DNA from: Arenibacter troitsensis
Lineage (GTDB): Bacteria; Bacteroidota; Bacteroidia; Flavobacteriales; Flavobacteriaceae
DNA: 64,000 nt
Assembly (NCBI RefSeq): GCF_900177645.1
Contig: NZ_FXAO01000001.1
Coordinates: 186,001 to 250,000 of the forward strand
Direction of reading: 5' to 3'
This document shows, in pieces, positions 18,403-28,300 of this stretch. Both the position numbers and the translations under genes were made by a program. The notes under the pieces are model-generated. The model searched no databases. It had not been told where the DNA came from and was given only the letters and a program-made list of their open reading frames with translations. The first letter of the stretch is position 1. Each line of letters opens with the position of its first letter.

Positions 18403-18420
18403 CACGCTCAAACGAGGTAA

Positions 18421-18492
18421 TGGCCTATGGTGTAATTGGCAACACAGCTGGTTTTGGTCCAGTCGTTCTAGGTTCGAGTCCTAGTAGGCCAA
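18421..18492 (+). tRNA. tRNA-Gln (anticodon UUG)
   Basis: The sequence folds as a complete cloverleaf. The acceptor stem is TGGCCTA with TAGGCCA. The D arm is GTGT/ACAC with loop AATTGGCA. The anticodon arm is GCTGG/CCAGT around the seven-base loop TTTTGGT (anticodon TTG). The T arm is CTAGG/CCTAG with loop TTCGAGT, followed by discriminator A. The 5' U is usual for bacterial tRNA-Gln. CCA is not encoded. The gene has its own promoter and terminator. Confidence 0.95.
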
Positions 18493-18507
18493 CTTAAAGT
18501 TTAGTAG

Positions 18508-18540
18508 TAAAATCCCGATGCAAACGTATTGGGATTTTTA
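18508..18540 (+). terminator. Terminator of tRNA-Gln
   Basis: AAAATCCC pairs with GGGATTTT, with a partly paired inner part (GAT/TAT) and loop, followed by TTTTATTTT. It lies about 18 nt after the tRNA. Confidence 0.8.
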
Positions 18541-18605
18541 TTTTAAACAAAATTGTTCAAAGTTCGGGGCAATATTGTCTTTTGCATAATAAATAACTAA
18601 GATTA

Positions 18606-18634
18606 TTGTAGAATCTAAAAATTATGTATATTTG
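18606..18634 (+). promoter_or_regulatory. Promoter of the rimP-nusA-infB operon
   Basis: TTG (18606-18608), an 18-nt spacer and TATATTTG (18627-18634) match the Bacteroidota consensus exactly. The start is expected near 18641, giving a leader of about 154 nt before rimP. The gap 18493-18794 holds the tRNA terminator, this promoter and the leader hairpin. Confidence 0.75.
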
Positions 18635-18662
18635 CGGTGCTGAAAGAATATAAAGTATTCAT

Positions 18663-18690
18663 GAGGGGACATTTTGTCCCCTCTTTTATT
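18663..18690 (+). promoter_or_regulatory. Terminator-like hairpin in the rimP-nusA-infB leader (possible attenuator)
   Basis: A 9-bp GC-rich perfect stem (GAGGGGACA / TGTCCCCTC, loop TTT) is followed directly by TTTTATT, the form of an intrinsic terminator. It starts only ~22 nt after the predicted transcription start and lies ahead of rimP, so full termination would silence the operon. Partial termination or NusA-dependent control is an attractive reading, because nusA is the second gene. A 5' stabilising hairpin is the alternative. Confidence 0.6.
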
Positions 18691-18794
18691 ACTATACTTT
18701 ATTTAATCGGCCCGGTAAGGAAACAGCTTTACATGATGTTCTAAAGGGAATAGATTTTAGAAGTAAGGGCAGATGTTTAATAAAACCGAAGTAT

Positions 18795-19256
18795 ATGTTG
18801 AAGGATAAAGTTACTGCACTTTTAGAGGAAGCGTTAAGGGAGAATCAATCACTTTTTTTATTGGATTTTTCGATATCCGCGGATAATAAAATAAAAATAA
18901 CCTTGGATGGTGACCATGGTGTTACCTTGCAGGATTGTATGAATGTAAGTAGGGCTATAGAACATAATTTGGACCGGGAGGAAGAAGATTTTTCCTTGGA
19001 AGTGGCTTCTGCGGGAGCGGCTTCTCCAATTAAGTTGCCTAGACAATACACAAAAAATATAGGTAGAAAGCTTGAAGTAAAGACCCGGGATGGGGAATTC
19101 GAAGGCAAGTTAACCGAGGCATCGGGGGATAGTATTACCCTGGAATGGAAAGATAGGGAACCCAAACCCATTGGAAAAGGGAAAATTACGGTTCAGAAAA
19201 AGCAGCAAATTGCAATTTCTGATATTAAGGAAGCTAAAGTTGTATTAAAATTTTAA
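18795..19256 (+). CDS. rimP: Ribosome maturation factor RimP
   Basis: The 153-residue protein is needed for 30S subunit maturation. Recognisable parts are 'LLDFSISADNKIKITLDGD', 'SRAIEHNLDREEEDFSLEV', 'SAGAASPIKLPRQYTKNIGR', and a C-terminal SH3-like domain 'FEGKLTEASGDSITLEW'. It begins the conserved rimP-nusA-infB operon, with nusA 13 nt downstream. The ATG at 18795 gives the family-length N-terminus. Expression is expected from the promoter at 18606-18634 through the leader hairpin. Confidence 0.96.
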   Translation: MLKDKVTALLEEALRENQSLFLLDFSISADNKIKITLDGDHGVTLQDCMNVSRAIEHNLDREEEDFSLEVASAGAASPIKLPRQYTKNIGRKLEVKTRDGEFEGKLTEASGDSITLEWKDREPKPIGKGKITVQKKQQIAISDIKEAKVVLKF

Positions 19257-19269
19257 TTGTAGTTCAAAA

Positions 19270-20502
19270 ATGGAAAATATTGCGCTAATCGAATCTTTTT
19301 CGGAATTTAAAGATGATAAATTCATAGATAGGGTAACGCTAATGGCGATTTTGGAGGATGTTTTTAGGAATGCGTTAAAGAAGAAGTTTGGTTCCGATGA
19401 CAATTTCGATATCATTATAAACCCGGACAAAGGGGATTTGGAGATTTGGAGAAATAGGGTGGTGGTTGAAGACGGGGAAGTGGAAGATCCTAACGAAGAG
19501 ATATCCCTTTCTGCAGCCAGAAAGATTGAGCCGGATTTTGAAGTGGGTGAAGATGTGTCCGAGGAAGTGAAATTGATAGATCTTGGCAGAAGGGCTATTT
19601 TGGCCTTAAGGCAAAATCTTATTTCTAAGATTCACGAGCACGATAATACTACCATCTACAAGCAATTTAAGGATCTTGAAGGTGAAATTTATACTGCAGA
19701 GGTACATCATATTAGGCACAAGGCCATTATTCTTTTGGATGATGAGGGAAATGAGATTATTTTACCGAAGGATAAGCAGATTCCGTCAGATTTCTTTAGG
19801 AAGGGAGATAATGTACGTGGAATAATTGAAAGCGTTGAGCTTAAGGGAAACAAGCCTACCATAATAATGAGCAGAAGCTCCCCCTTATTTTTGGAGCAAC
19901 TGTTCTTTCAGGAAATCCCTGAAGTTTTCGATGGTTTAATAACCATTAAGAAGGCAGTGAGGATACCCGGGGAAAAGGCCAAAGTAGCAGTGGATTCCTA
20001 TGATGATCGTATAGATCCGGTAGGTGCCTGTGTTGGAATGAAAGGATCTAGGATCCATGGAATTGTCCGTGAATTGGGCAATGAAAATATAGACGTTATA
20101 AACTGGACCAGTAATCCACAGTTATTGGTTACTAGGGCTTTAAGCCCTGCCAGGGTCTCTTCGGTGAAATTGAACGACGAAAAAATGACCGCTCAGGTGT
20201 ACTTAAGGCCAGAGGAAGTTTCCAAGGCTATTGGTAGAGGGGGACATAATATTAGATTGGCCGGGCAATTGACTGGTTATGAGATCGATGTGTTCCGTGA
20301 AGGTGTGGAAGAGGATGTTGAGCTGACTGAGTTCTCTGATGAAATTGAAGCATGGGTCATTGAGGAATTTAAGAAAATTGGTATGGATACTGCCAGAAGC
20401 GTTTTGGAACAAGATGTGGATGATTTGGTAAAAAGAACCGATTTGGAAGAGGAAACAATTTTGGAAGTTGTGCGAATTCTTAAGGAAGAATTAGAAGATT
20501 AA
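19270..20502 (+). CDS. nusA: Transcription termination/antitermination factor NusA
   Basis: The 410-residue protein binds RNA polymerase and nascent RNA to modulate pausing and termination. Domain order: an N-terminal polymerase-binding domain (about 1-125, 'VTLMAILEDVFRNALKKKFG'); an S1 domain with 'GDNVRGIIESVELKGNKPT'; and two KH domains with 'DPVGACVGMKGSRIHGIVRE' and 'SKAIGRGGHNIRLAGQLTG'. It ends with a short acidic tail and lacks the long acidic repeats seen in E. coli NusA. It sits between rimP (13 nt) and infB (43 nt). Confidence 0.97.
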   Translation: MENIALIESFSEFKDDKFIDRVTLMAILEDVFRNALKKKFGSDDNFDIIINPDKGDLEIWRNRVVVEDGEVEDPNEEISLSAARKIEPDFEVGEDVSEEVKLIDLGRRAILALRQNLISKIHEHDNTTIYKQFKDLEGEIYTAEVHHIRHKAIILLDDEGNEIILPKDKQIPSDFFRKGDNVRGIIESVELKGNKPTIIMSRSSPLFLEQLFFQEIPEVFDGLITIKKAVRIPGEKAKVAVDSYDDRIDPVGACVGMKGSRIHGIVRELGNENIDVINWTSNPQLLVTRALSPARVSSVKLNDEKMTAQVYLRPEEVSKAIGRGGHNIRLAGQLTGYEIDVFREGVEEDVELTEFSDEIEAWVIEEFKKIGMDTARSVLEQDVDDLVKRTDLEEETILEVVRILKEELED

Positions 20503-20545
20503 ACTATATATTAGCAGAAAATTACAAGAATAGGAATTTTTTTTT

Positions 20546-23344
20546 ATGGCGGATAATGCAACGATAAGGCTTAATAAAGTCCTAAGAGAACTTAATATTT
20601 CATTGGACCGTGCGGTAGACTATCTCGGGTCCAAAGGGCACGATATAGATGCACGGCCTACCACTAAAATATCCAATGAGGTATATCAAGTTCTATTGGA
20701 TGAGTTCCAAACGGACATGAGCAAGAAAGTTGCGTCCAAAGAGGTGGGTGAGGAAAAGAGGAAGGAAAAGGAAGCTATACGGTTACAGCTAGAGCAAGAG
20801 CAGGAAGAGAAGAAGCTGGCAAGGGAAAAGAGGGCGGAGAAAGATAATATTATCAAAGGCCGAGTGGAACTTGCAGGTCCAAAAACCGTAGGAAAGATAG
20901 ATTTGGATGCTGGAAAAAAACCAGCTCCTGCCGAACCCGCTAAATCGGAAGAAGTGGTTCCTGAAAAAGCTCCGGAACCAGTAAAGGAAAAAACGCCAGA
21001 AGTAGTGGCCAAGGAAGAACCTAAAGTGGAAGTTCCGGAAAAAGTGGAAGCTACTGAGGTCAAGAAGGAAGAGGTAGCTCCAAAACAAGAAGCTGCTAAA
21101 CCTGAAGAAGTTAAGGCGGTGAAGGAAGAGAAGAAGGATGAGGCTCCTGCAGAACAGGAGACATCTGCGGAAAATGAGGTTATCGCCACCAAATATCAAA
21201 AACTAAGCGGGCCAAAAATTATGGGGGACAAAATAGACCTCACAAAATTTGAAAAGCCCAAAAAGAAAAAAGAAGCCCCTAAGGCTGGGGATACTGCCGA
21301 TAGGAAAAAAAGAAGGAAGCGTATAGTTACCAAACCTGGTACGGAATCTACGGGCAGGCCGCCAGCTGCAAAAGGAAGAGGTCCTGTTGTAAGGAGGGCC
21401 CCTGGCCAGCGTTTTGTGTCCAATGCCAAGGTAGAGCCTACCGAGGAAGATGTACAAAAGCAGGTAAGGGAAACCTTGGAGAAACTTCAAGGAAAATCCA
21501 AAAAAGGAAAAGGCGCCAAGTATAGACGGGATAAGCGGGATCAGCACCGTCAACAGACAGAGAAAGATCTTGAGCAGCAAGAACTGGAAAGTAAAATTTT
21601 AAAGGTTACGGAATTCGTGACCGCCAGTGAGGTGGCTACGATGATGGATGTGCCTACGACCAAGATTATATCTGCCTGTATGTCCCTTGGAATCATGGTA
21701 ACCATGAACCAACGTCTGGATGCGGAGACTTTGTCCATTGTGGCCGATGAATTTGGTTATGAGGTAGAATTTGTAACCGCCGACTTAGAAGAAAGTATTG
21801 TGGAGGAAGAGGATTCCCCAGAAGATTTGAAACCAAGAGCTCCCATTGTTACGGTAATGGGGCATGTAGATCACGGTAAAACTTCCTTGCTGGATTATAT
21901 TAGAAAGGAAAATGTTATTGCAGGGGAGAGTGGAGGAATTACCCAGCACATTGGAGCTTATGGGGTAACCTTGGAAAATGGTCAAATGATATCCTTCTTG
22001 GATACTCCTGGTCACGAGGCGTTTACAGCAATGCGTGCGCGTGGGGCCCAGGTTACGGATATAGCAATTATTGTGGTAGCGGCGGATGATGATATTATGC
22101 CGCAGACCAAGGAGGCCATAAGCCATGCGCAAGCGGCCGGAGTTCCTATAATTTTTGCGATCAACAAAATTGATAAGCCTACTGCCAATCCTGAAAAGAT
22201 TAAGGATGGTCTGGCACAGATGAACCTATTGGTGGAAGATTGGGGTGGAAAAATTCAGTCCCATGATATTTCGGCCAAAACAGGGCTCGGGGTTAAGGAA
22301 TTGTTGGAAAAAGTACTATTGGAAGCTGAACTTCTGGAACTGAAGGCAAATCCCAATAAGTTGGCTTCGGGTACCGTGGTGGAAGCCTTTTTGGATAAGG
22401 GAAGAGGTTATGTTTCCACAATTCTTGTACAGGCCGGTACTCTTAAGATAGGTGATTACGTCTTGGCAGGAACTTGTAGTGGTAAGGTAAAGGCTATGCA
22501 CGACGAGCGTGGCAATAGTGTTAAGGAAGTAGGGCCGTCAAGACCTATATCCATATTGGGATTGGATGGAGCTCCACAGGCCGGTGACAAATTTAACGTT
22601 CTTGAAGATGAACGTGAAGCTAGGCAAATTGCTACCAAGCGATCTCAATTATTGCGAGAGCAATCGGTGAGGACACAGAGGCATATTACTTTGGATGAAA
22701 TTGGAAGACGTATAGCGTTGGGCGACTTTAAAGAACTGAACATAATCCTTAAAGGGGATGTGGATGGTTCCGTTGAGGCATTGACGGATTCGTTCCAGAA
22801 ATTGTCTACAGATGAAATACAGGTCAATATTATCCATAAGGCCGTAGGTCCTATTACAGAATCTGACGTATTGTTGGCCTCTGCTTCGGATGCGGTTATC
22901 ATTGGGTTTAATGTGAGGCCAATGGGTAATGCCAGACAGGTGGCGGAAAAAGAAGAAATAGATATTAGAATGTATTCTATTATTTATGATGCCATCAATG
23001 ATCTTAAGGATGCTATGGAAGGTATGTTGTCTCCTGAGATGAAGGAAGAGATTACGGGAACTGCCGAAATACGTGAAACCTTTAAGATATCCAAAGTGGG
23101 TACCATTGCAGGTTGTATGGTGACCAGTGGTAAGATCTTTAGAAACTCAAGCATTAGGTTGATCAGGGACGGTGTGGTTATCTACACTGGAGAGCTGTCT
23201 TCGTTGAAGAGGTTTAAGGATGATGTTAAAGAGGTTTCCAAAGGTTATGACTGTGGATTGCAGATCAAAAATTATAATGATATCCAGGAATTGGATATTG
23301 TGGAAGCATTCCAGGAAGTGGCTGTTAAGAAGAAATTGAAATAG
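20546..23344 (+). CDS. infB: Translation initiation factor IF-2
   Basis: The 932-residue GTPase places initiator tRNA on the 30S subunit. The N-terminal IF2N motif '[20 protein letters not shown]' is followed by a long Lys/Glu/Pro/Ala/Val low-complexity linker (about residues 60-230) and a basic segment with 'KKRRKRIV'. The G domain has G1 '[16 protein letters not shown]', G2 region '[12 protein letters not shown]', G3 '[10 protein letters not shown]' and G4 'INKIDKP'. Domain II and the C-terminal tRNA-binding domains follow, ending KKKLK. Biased codon use makes several long antisense frames over the linker; these are artefacts. It is the last gene of rimP-nusA-infB. Confidence 0.97.
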   Translation: MADNATIRLNKVLRELNISLDRAVDYLGSKGHDIDARPTTKISNEVYQVLLDEFQTDMSKKVASKEVGEEKRKEKEAIRLQLEQEQEEKKLAREKRAEKDNIIKGRVELAGPKTVGKIDLDAGKKPAPAEPAKSEEVVPEKAPEPVKEKTPEVVAKEEPKVEVPEKVEATEVKKEEVAPKQEAAKPEEVKAVKEEKKDEAPAEQETSAENEVIATKYQKLSGPKIMGDKIDLTKFEKPKKKKEAPKAGDTADRKKRRKRIVTKPGTESTGRPPAAKGRGPVVRRAPGQRFVSNAKVEPTEEDVQKQVRETLEKLQGKSKKGKGAKYRRDKRDQHRQQTEKDLEQQELESKILKVTEFVTASEVATMMDVPTTKIISACMSLGIMVTMNQRLDAETLSIVADEFGYEVEFVTADLEESIVEEEDSPEDLKPRAPIVTVMGHVDHGKTSLLDYIRKENVIAGESGGITQHIGAYGVTLENGQMISFLDTPGHEAFTAMRARGAQVTDIAIIVVAADDDIMPQTKEAISHAQAAGVPIIFAINKIDKPTANPEKIKDGLAQMNLLVEDWGGKIQSHDISAKTGLGVKELLEKVLLEAELLELKANPNKLASGTVVEAFLDKGRGYVSTILVQAGTLKIGDYVLAGTCSGKVKAMHDERGNSVKEVGPSRPISILGLDGAPQAGDKFNVLEDEREARQIATKRSQLLREQSVRTQRHITLDEIGRRIALGDFKELNIILKGDVDGSVEALTDSFQKLSTDEIQVNIIHKAVGPITESDVLLASASDAVIIGFNVRPMGNARQVAEKEEIDIRMYSIIYDAINDLKDAMEGMLSPEMKEEITGTAEIRETFKISKVGTIAGCMVTSGKIFRNSSIRLIRDGVVIYTGELSSLKRFKDDVKEVSKGYDCGLQIKNYNDIQELDIVEAFQEVAVKKKLK

Positions 23345-23381
23345 CCCTATATTCCAGTTTAAATAATAAGCTATAAATAAA

Positions 23382-23412
23382 AGAAAAAGCGACCTAATTG
23401 GTCGCTTTTTCT
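23382..23412. terminator. Bidirectional terminator overlapping a stop codon
   Basis: AGAAAAAGCGACC pairs perfectly with GGTCGCTTTTTCT around loop TAATT. It ends infB on the plus strand. On the minus strand it covers the last codons and the TAG stop of the SPOR gene, so part of its stem is coding sequence. Confidence 0.88.
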
Positions 23413-23765
23413 GGTTTTAAGAGCATGGCGCTGGGGTATTTTTGCCTTACTTCTATGAGTTTTCGCTCCCCTTCCAATTGGGTCTTAAATCGGCCTATCC
23501 TAACCCTGTAGCTGGGGGATTCAAAATCTATTTTAGTTGGCCAATCGGGGAAATCCCTGTCTACGTTTGCCTTCAAGGTTTCGGCTTCCTGAAAAGAGCC
23601 AAATCCAACCTGAATTCTGTAATGACTGCTGTTTTCGTTTACAGATTTGTAGATTCCAAGTAGGTTTGCTATTTTTTCGTCTTGCTGAATGTTAATGCTG
23701 CCCTGTTGTCCATGGCAATAAAAAACGGAACATGCTAAAATAAGGGTGAAAGAAATGGTTTTCAT
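23394..23765 (-). CDS. Secreted SPOR-domain protein
   Basis: The 123-residue protein has a cleavable signal peptide (about residues 1-19, ending near 'FYCHGQQ') and one SPOR domain: 'SHYRIQVGFGSFQEAETLKA' then 'YRVRIGRFKTQLEGERKLIEV'. SPOR domains bind denuded peptidoglycan at division or remodelling sites, so a periplasmic cell-wall role is likely. The last codons (EKATN-stop) form one arm of the infB terminator. It has its own consensus promoter, facing away from the act operon promoter. Confidence 0.85.
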   Translation of the reverse strand: MKTISFTLILACSVFYCHGQQGSINIQQDEKIANLLGIYKSVNENSSHYRIQVGFGSFQEAETLKANVDRDFPDWPTKIDFESPSYRVRIGRFKTQLEGERKLIEVRQKYPSAMLLKPEKATN

Positions 23766-23796
23766 AGGGTATTTTTATTGTGAAATTTAGACACTA

Positions 23797-23824
23797 CAAA
23801 TGTAAATTATTCAGAATCAATCAA
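23797..23824 (-). promoter_or_regulatory. Promoter of the SPOR gene
   Basis: The minus strand shows TTG, a 17-nt spacer and TACATTTG, an exact consensus match. Transcription would start near 23790, about 25 nt before the ATG at 23765. Confidence 0.7.
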
Positions 23825-23903
23825 AAGATTTTATTTTTATTTAGAATTGGTATAAATTATAAATTATCAATACCTTAACATTTCCCAAATAAAGTCTAAT
23901 GCG

Positions 23904-23911
23904 TATTTTTG
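23904..23911 (+). promoter_or_regulatory. Promoter -7 element of the act-cox operon
   Basis: TATTTTTG followed by CC matches TAnnTTTG. The -33 box is poor: TTT rather than TTG at the right distance. A start near 23918 would give a leader of about 75 nt before actA. Confidence 0.6.
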
Positions 23912-23993
23912 CCATCAATTTGAGCATGGTCAATCTATTTATTATTGTAATGTATAAATATCATGCCAAACTTTCGATAGAAATATTTTTAAT

Positions 23994-25322
23994 ATGAAAA
24001 AGGTTCCATACCGCAATCTAATTTCTAAAGTTTTAGGTGTCAGTCTGGTAGTAGTATTACTGCTTTCAAATTCCCTTCTTGCTCAAGAATCTGCTGTGGC
24101 CTCATCGGGTGAAGGTGATGCTGCTAAGGGTAAACAGTTGTTTAATCAGAATTGTGCCGCTTGTCACGCTTTGAATAAGAAGATGACCGGTCCGGCATTG
24201 GCTGGGGTCACAGAAAAGTATGACAAGGAGTGGCTTTATCAGTGGATAAAGAACAGTCCTGCAATGATCAAATCGGGGGATGCCGATGCCTTAAAAATTT
24301 ACAATGAATACAATCAGGCGGCAATGACGCCTTTTCCTTTGTTGTCCAATCAAGATATTGATGATATCCTGGCTTATACAGATGCTCCTCCTGTAGCGGC
24401 TGCAGCTCCCGTTGCTGTGGTTGAAGGTGTGCAGGCCGGAGGTGATTCTTCTGGTATCTCCAATGAAATAATATTGGGTGCGCTGGCCTTGGTATTTGCC
24501 TTGTTGGTGATGATGTTGGTTTTGGTGAACAAAACCTTAAGACGTATAGCAGAAGCCAACGGTGTGGTTTTGGAAAAGGAATTGGCGGAGAAGAGGTTGC
24601 CCATTTGGAAGGCATTTGCCCAAAATCAGTTTTTGGTTCTTGTGTTTTCTATTTTTCTTTTATTGAGCGCCGCTTATTTTGCATATGGTTGGATGATGCA
24701 GGTGGGTGTCGATCAAGGGTATGCTCCCATTCAGCCCATTCATTATTCCCATAAAATTCACGCTGGCGATAATGCCATAGAATGTAAATATTGCCACTCT
24801 TCGGCCAGGGTTTCCAAAACTTCCGGTATACCTTCCTTAAATGTGTGTATGAACTGTCATAAGTCCATTTATGAATATAAAGGCAATCCAGAAGGTCCTA
24901 GTCAGGAAGATTTGGCAAATGGATATACCAATGAATTCTATACTGGTGAGATCAAGAAATTGTACAAGGCAGTGGGATGGGATGAAGAAAATCAAAAATA
25001 TACTGGAGAATCCAAGCCGGTAGAATGGGTGAGAATCCATAATCTTCCAGATTTTGCTTACTTCAATCACTCCCAACACGTTTCCGTTGCCGGAATAGAG
25101 TGTCAGACTTGTCACGGTCCGGTAGAGGAAATGGAAATTATGTATCAGTATTCTCCGTTGACCATGGGGTGGTGTGTAAACTGTCACCGGGAAACAAATG
25201 TTAAGGTGGAGGGTAATGAGTATTATGAAAAGATTCATGCTGAACTTTCCCAGAAATATGGGGTAGATAAACTTACAGCCGCTCAGATGGGTGGATTGGA
25301 ATGTGGTAAGTGTCACTATTAA
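23994..25322 (+). CDS. actA: Alternative complex III subunit A: multiheme cytochrome c with extra N-terminal cytochrome c domain
   Basis: The 442-residue product starts with a signal peptide (to about residue 30). A class-I-like cytochrome c domain follows, with CAACH at 54-58 and a likely axial Met in 'AAMTPFP'. An Ala/Pro linker leads to two membrane segments (about 157-178 and 212-234). The pentaheme domain has CKYCH (264-268), CMNCH (285-289), CQTCH, CVNCH and CGKCH. That makes six heme c sites in one chain, where the core ActA subunit is described as pentaheme. ActA takes electrons from the ActB clusters and passes them toward the oxidase. First gene of actABCDEF-coxBA. Confidence 0.93.
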   Translation: MKKVPYRNLISKVLGVSLVVVLLLSNSLLAQESAVASSGEGDAAKGKQLFNQNCAACHALNKKMTGPALAGVTEKYDKEWLYQWIKNSPAMIKSGDADALKIYNEYNQAAMTPFPLLSNQDIDDILAYTDAPPVAAAAPVAVVEGVQAGGDSSGISNEIILGALALVFALLVMMLVLVNKTLRRIAEANGVVLEKELAEKRLPIWKAFAQNQFLVLVFSIFLLLSAAYFAYGWMMQVGVDQGYAPIQPIHYSHKIHAGDNAIECKYCHSSARVSKTSGIPSLNVCMNCHKSIYEYKGNPEGPSQEDLANGYTNEFYTGEIKKLYKAVGWDEENQKYTGESKPVEWVRIHNLPDFAYFNHSQHVSVAGIECQTCHGPVEEMEIMYQYSPLTMGWCVNCHRETNVKVEGNEYYEKIHAELSQKYGVDKLTAAQMGGLECGKCHY

Positions 25323-25357
25323 TCAAACTAACTAGAAGATAATTTCAGATATATAAT

Positions 25358-28300
25358 ATGTCATCAAACAAAAAATACTGGAAAAGCGAGGCGGAATTAA
25401 ACCCCAACGATTCCATTGTTGAGACGCTAAGACAAAATGAATTTGTTCAAGAGATTCCTGTAGATGATTTCTTGGGTGATAAGGAAACATTGGCGGCATC
25501 TTCGACCAACAGAAGGGATTTTCTTAAGTACGTCGGATTTAGTACGGCTGCGGCTTCATTGGCAGCCTGTGAGGGTCCGGTGACCAAATCTATTCCTTAT
25601 GTGGTGAAACCGGACAATATTATTCCGGGGGTGGCCAATTTTTATGCCACGACCATTGCGAATGGTTTTGATTTTGCCAGTATTTTGGTAAAAACCCGCG
25701 AGGGTAGGCCTATTAAGATTGAAAATAATACCGACGCGAAAATTGGCGGTAGTGCCAATGCGCGTGTCCAGGCTTCGGTGCTGTCATTGTATGATAGTAC
25801 GCGTTTGCAGGGACCTACCTTTAATGGAGAGCCTATTGCTTGGAGCGATTTGGATGCGGCGGTAAAGTCTAAACTAGGGTCTTTAAAAAATTCAACTAAA
25901 AAAATCGCGATATTATCGCAAACATACGCTAGTCCTTCTACTTCTAGATTGATTGCCGAATTCAAGGAAGTATATGGAAATGTGGATCATGTTACTTATG
26001 ATGCCATATCTGAGGATGCTGCGCTTTCTGCCTTTGAAGCCAAATATGGTGAAAGGGCGTTGGCAGATTATAATTTTGAGAATGCCGAGGTCATTGTTTC
26101 CTTTGGTGCCGATTTCTTAGGGGATTGGCAAGGTGGAGGATATGATAGCGGATATTCCAAGGGCAGGGTTCCTAAAAATGGAAAAATGTCCAAGCATGTG
26201 CAGTTCGAGGCCAATATGTCCTTGACCGGTGCCAATGCTGATAAAAGGGTTCCTTTAACCCCATCAGAGCAGAAAGTGGCCTTGGCCTATTTCTATGGAA
26301 AGCTTAATGGTACTGCCGGTGGAGGCAATCTTCCGGAAAGTGCAAAAGCTGCGTTGGATGCAGTGGCTGCCCAGGTACTCAAAAATAAGTCGAATGCGGT
26401 TGTTGTTACCGGATTGGAAGATGTTAATGCCCAAGCGGTGGTTTTGGCCATTAATGAAATGTTGGGAAGTAAGGCGTTTGATGCTGCAGCCCCCAAATAT
26501 GTAAGACAGGGTAATGTTAAGGCGGTTAATGCCTTGTTGTCTGATATAAAAGCTGGCAAAGTTGGAGCTTTGATTATGGATGGGGTGAACCCGGCTTACT
26601 CATTGCCCAATGCTGCGGATTTTGCGGAAGGAATCAAGAATGTTGATTTAACCGTTGCCTTCTCCACCAATAGAAATGAGACTACGGAATTGGTGCAATA
26701 CGTTGGAGCTTCAAACCATTATTTGGAATCTTGGGGCGATGCCCAATTGAAGAAAGGGCATTATAGCCTTATGCAACCTACCATAAAGGAATTGTTCGAT
26801 ACTAGGCAGGTCCAGACGGCTATGTTGCAATGGTTGGATAGTGATAAAACGTATTACGATTATATAAAAGAAACTTGGAGCGCTGGAATATTGGCGGGTA
26901 GTGACTGGAGTCATGCGTTACACGATGGTGTTTTTGTTGCTGCTCCGGTAGCGGATGAGGTTGTTGCTGCGGCTGTTGCTCCAGTTGCAACGGAAGAGGT
27001 GGAAGTAGTTACAGAGGTTCCTTTAGCTTCAGCTTTAAGAAGTTTATCAGCTGCTACGGCAGAGGGTATGGAGCTTACCTTGTATTCCAAAGTTGGGATG
27101 GGTGACGGACAGCAGGCAAGTAACCCTTGGTTGCAAGAATTCCCCGATCCTATTACCAGAGTTTCTTGGGATAACTATGTAACCGTTTCCAAAGCTGACG
27201 CGGAGAAATTGGCCTTGGTCAATGAAAATGTGGCAGATGGTGGTTTAAACGGTAGTTACGTAAAACTTACGGTGGATGGTGTTGCTGTTGATGGTGTTCC
27301 TGTAATAATACAGCCGGGTCAGGCTCCTGGTTCTTTGGGACTTTCTTTTGGATACGGGAAAACTGTAGGAATGAAAAGTGAAATGCAGACAGGTGTGAAT
27401 GCCTATGCATTGTATAAGGATTTCTCCAATATTCAATCGGTTAGTATTGAAAAGTCTGCTGGTATGCATGAGTTTGCTTGTGTTCAGTTGCATAAGACTT
27501 TAATGGGTAGGGGAGATATTATAAAGGAAACTACCTTAGAGATATTTAATACCAAAGACGCCAAGGAATGGAATGTTGTTCCTGTAGTGTCATTGGATCA
27601 TCAGGAAGTACCTGCTACTACGGTAGACTTGTGGGATAGTTTTGATAGATCTATAGGGCATCATTTTAACCTGTCCATAGACTTGAATGCCTGTACGGGT
27701 TGTGGGGCTTGTGTTATAGCATGTCATGCAGAAAATAATGTACCTGTAGTAGGTAAGGCCGAAGTTAGAAAATCTAGGGATATGCACTGGTTGCGTATCG
27801 ATAGGTATTATTCTTCGGAAGATACTTTTGCGCAGGATGATACCAAGAAAGAAGAATTTGATGGCCTGTTCGGGGACAAGGGATCCTTGGGTGGATTTGG
27901 TGAAATGGAAGATCCATCAGCCAACCCTCAGGTGGCGTTCCAACCTGTAATGTGTCAGCATTGTAACCATGCGCCATGCGAAACGGTTTGTCCTGTTGCG
28001 GCAACTTCACACGGGCGTCAAGGTCAAAACCATATGGCTTATAACAGATGTGTTGGAACTAGATATTGTGCCAACAACTGTCCATATAAGGTAAGAAGAT
28101 TCAACTGGTTCTTGTATAATGAAAACGATGAGTTTGATTATCACATGAACAATGATCTTGGTAAAATGGTGATTAATCCAGATGTTACCGTTAGGTCTAG
28201 AGGTGTTATGGAAAAATGTTCCATGTGTATCCAAAAGACCCAGAAGACAATTTTGGATGCCAAACGGGATGGCCGTGTTGTTAAGGATGGAGAGTTTCAA

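Noticed and set aside
18252..18497. 81-codon frame upstream of rimP
   Set aside because: It reads through the tRNA-Gln promoter and the whole tRNA gene.
20686..21192. 168-codon antisense frame over infB (and 20789-21199 in another frame)
   Set aside because: It mirrors the Lys/Glu/Pro/Ala-rich linker of IF-2; low-complexity codon bias removes stop codons on the other strand.
20546..23344. Possible repeat expansion in the IF-2 linker
   Set aside because: The Lys/Glu/Pro/Ala stretch is low-complexity but without a regular repeat unit, and long linkers of this type are normal for IF-2.
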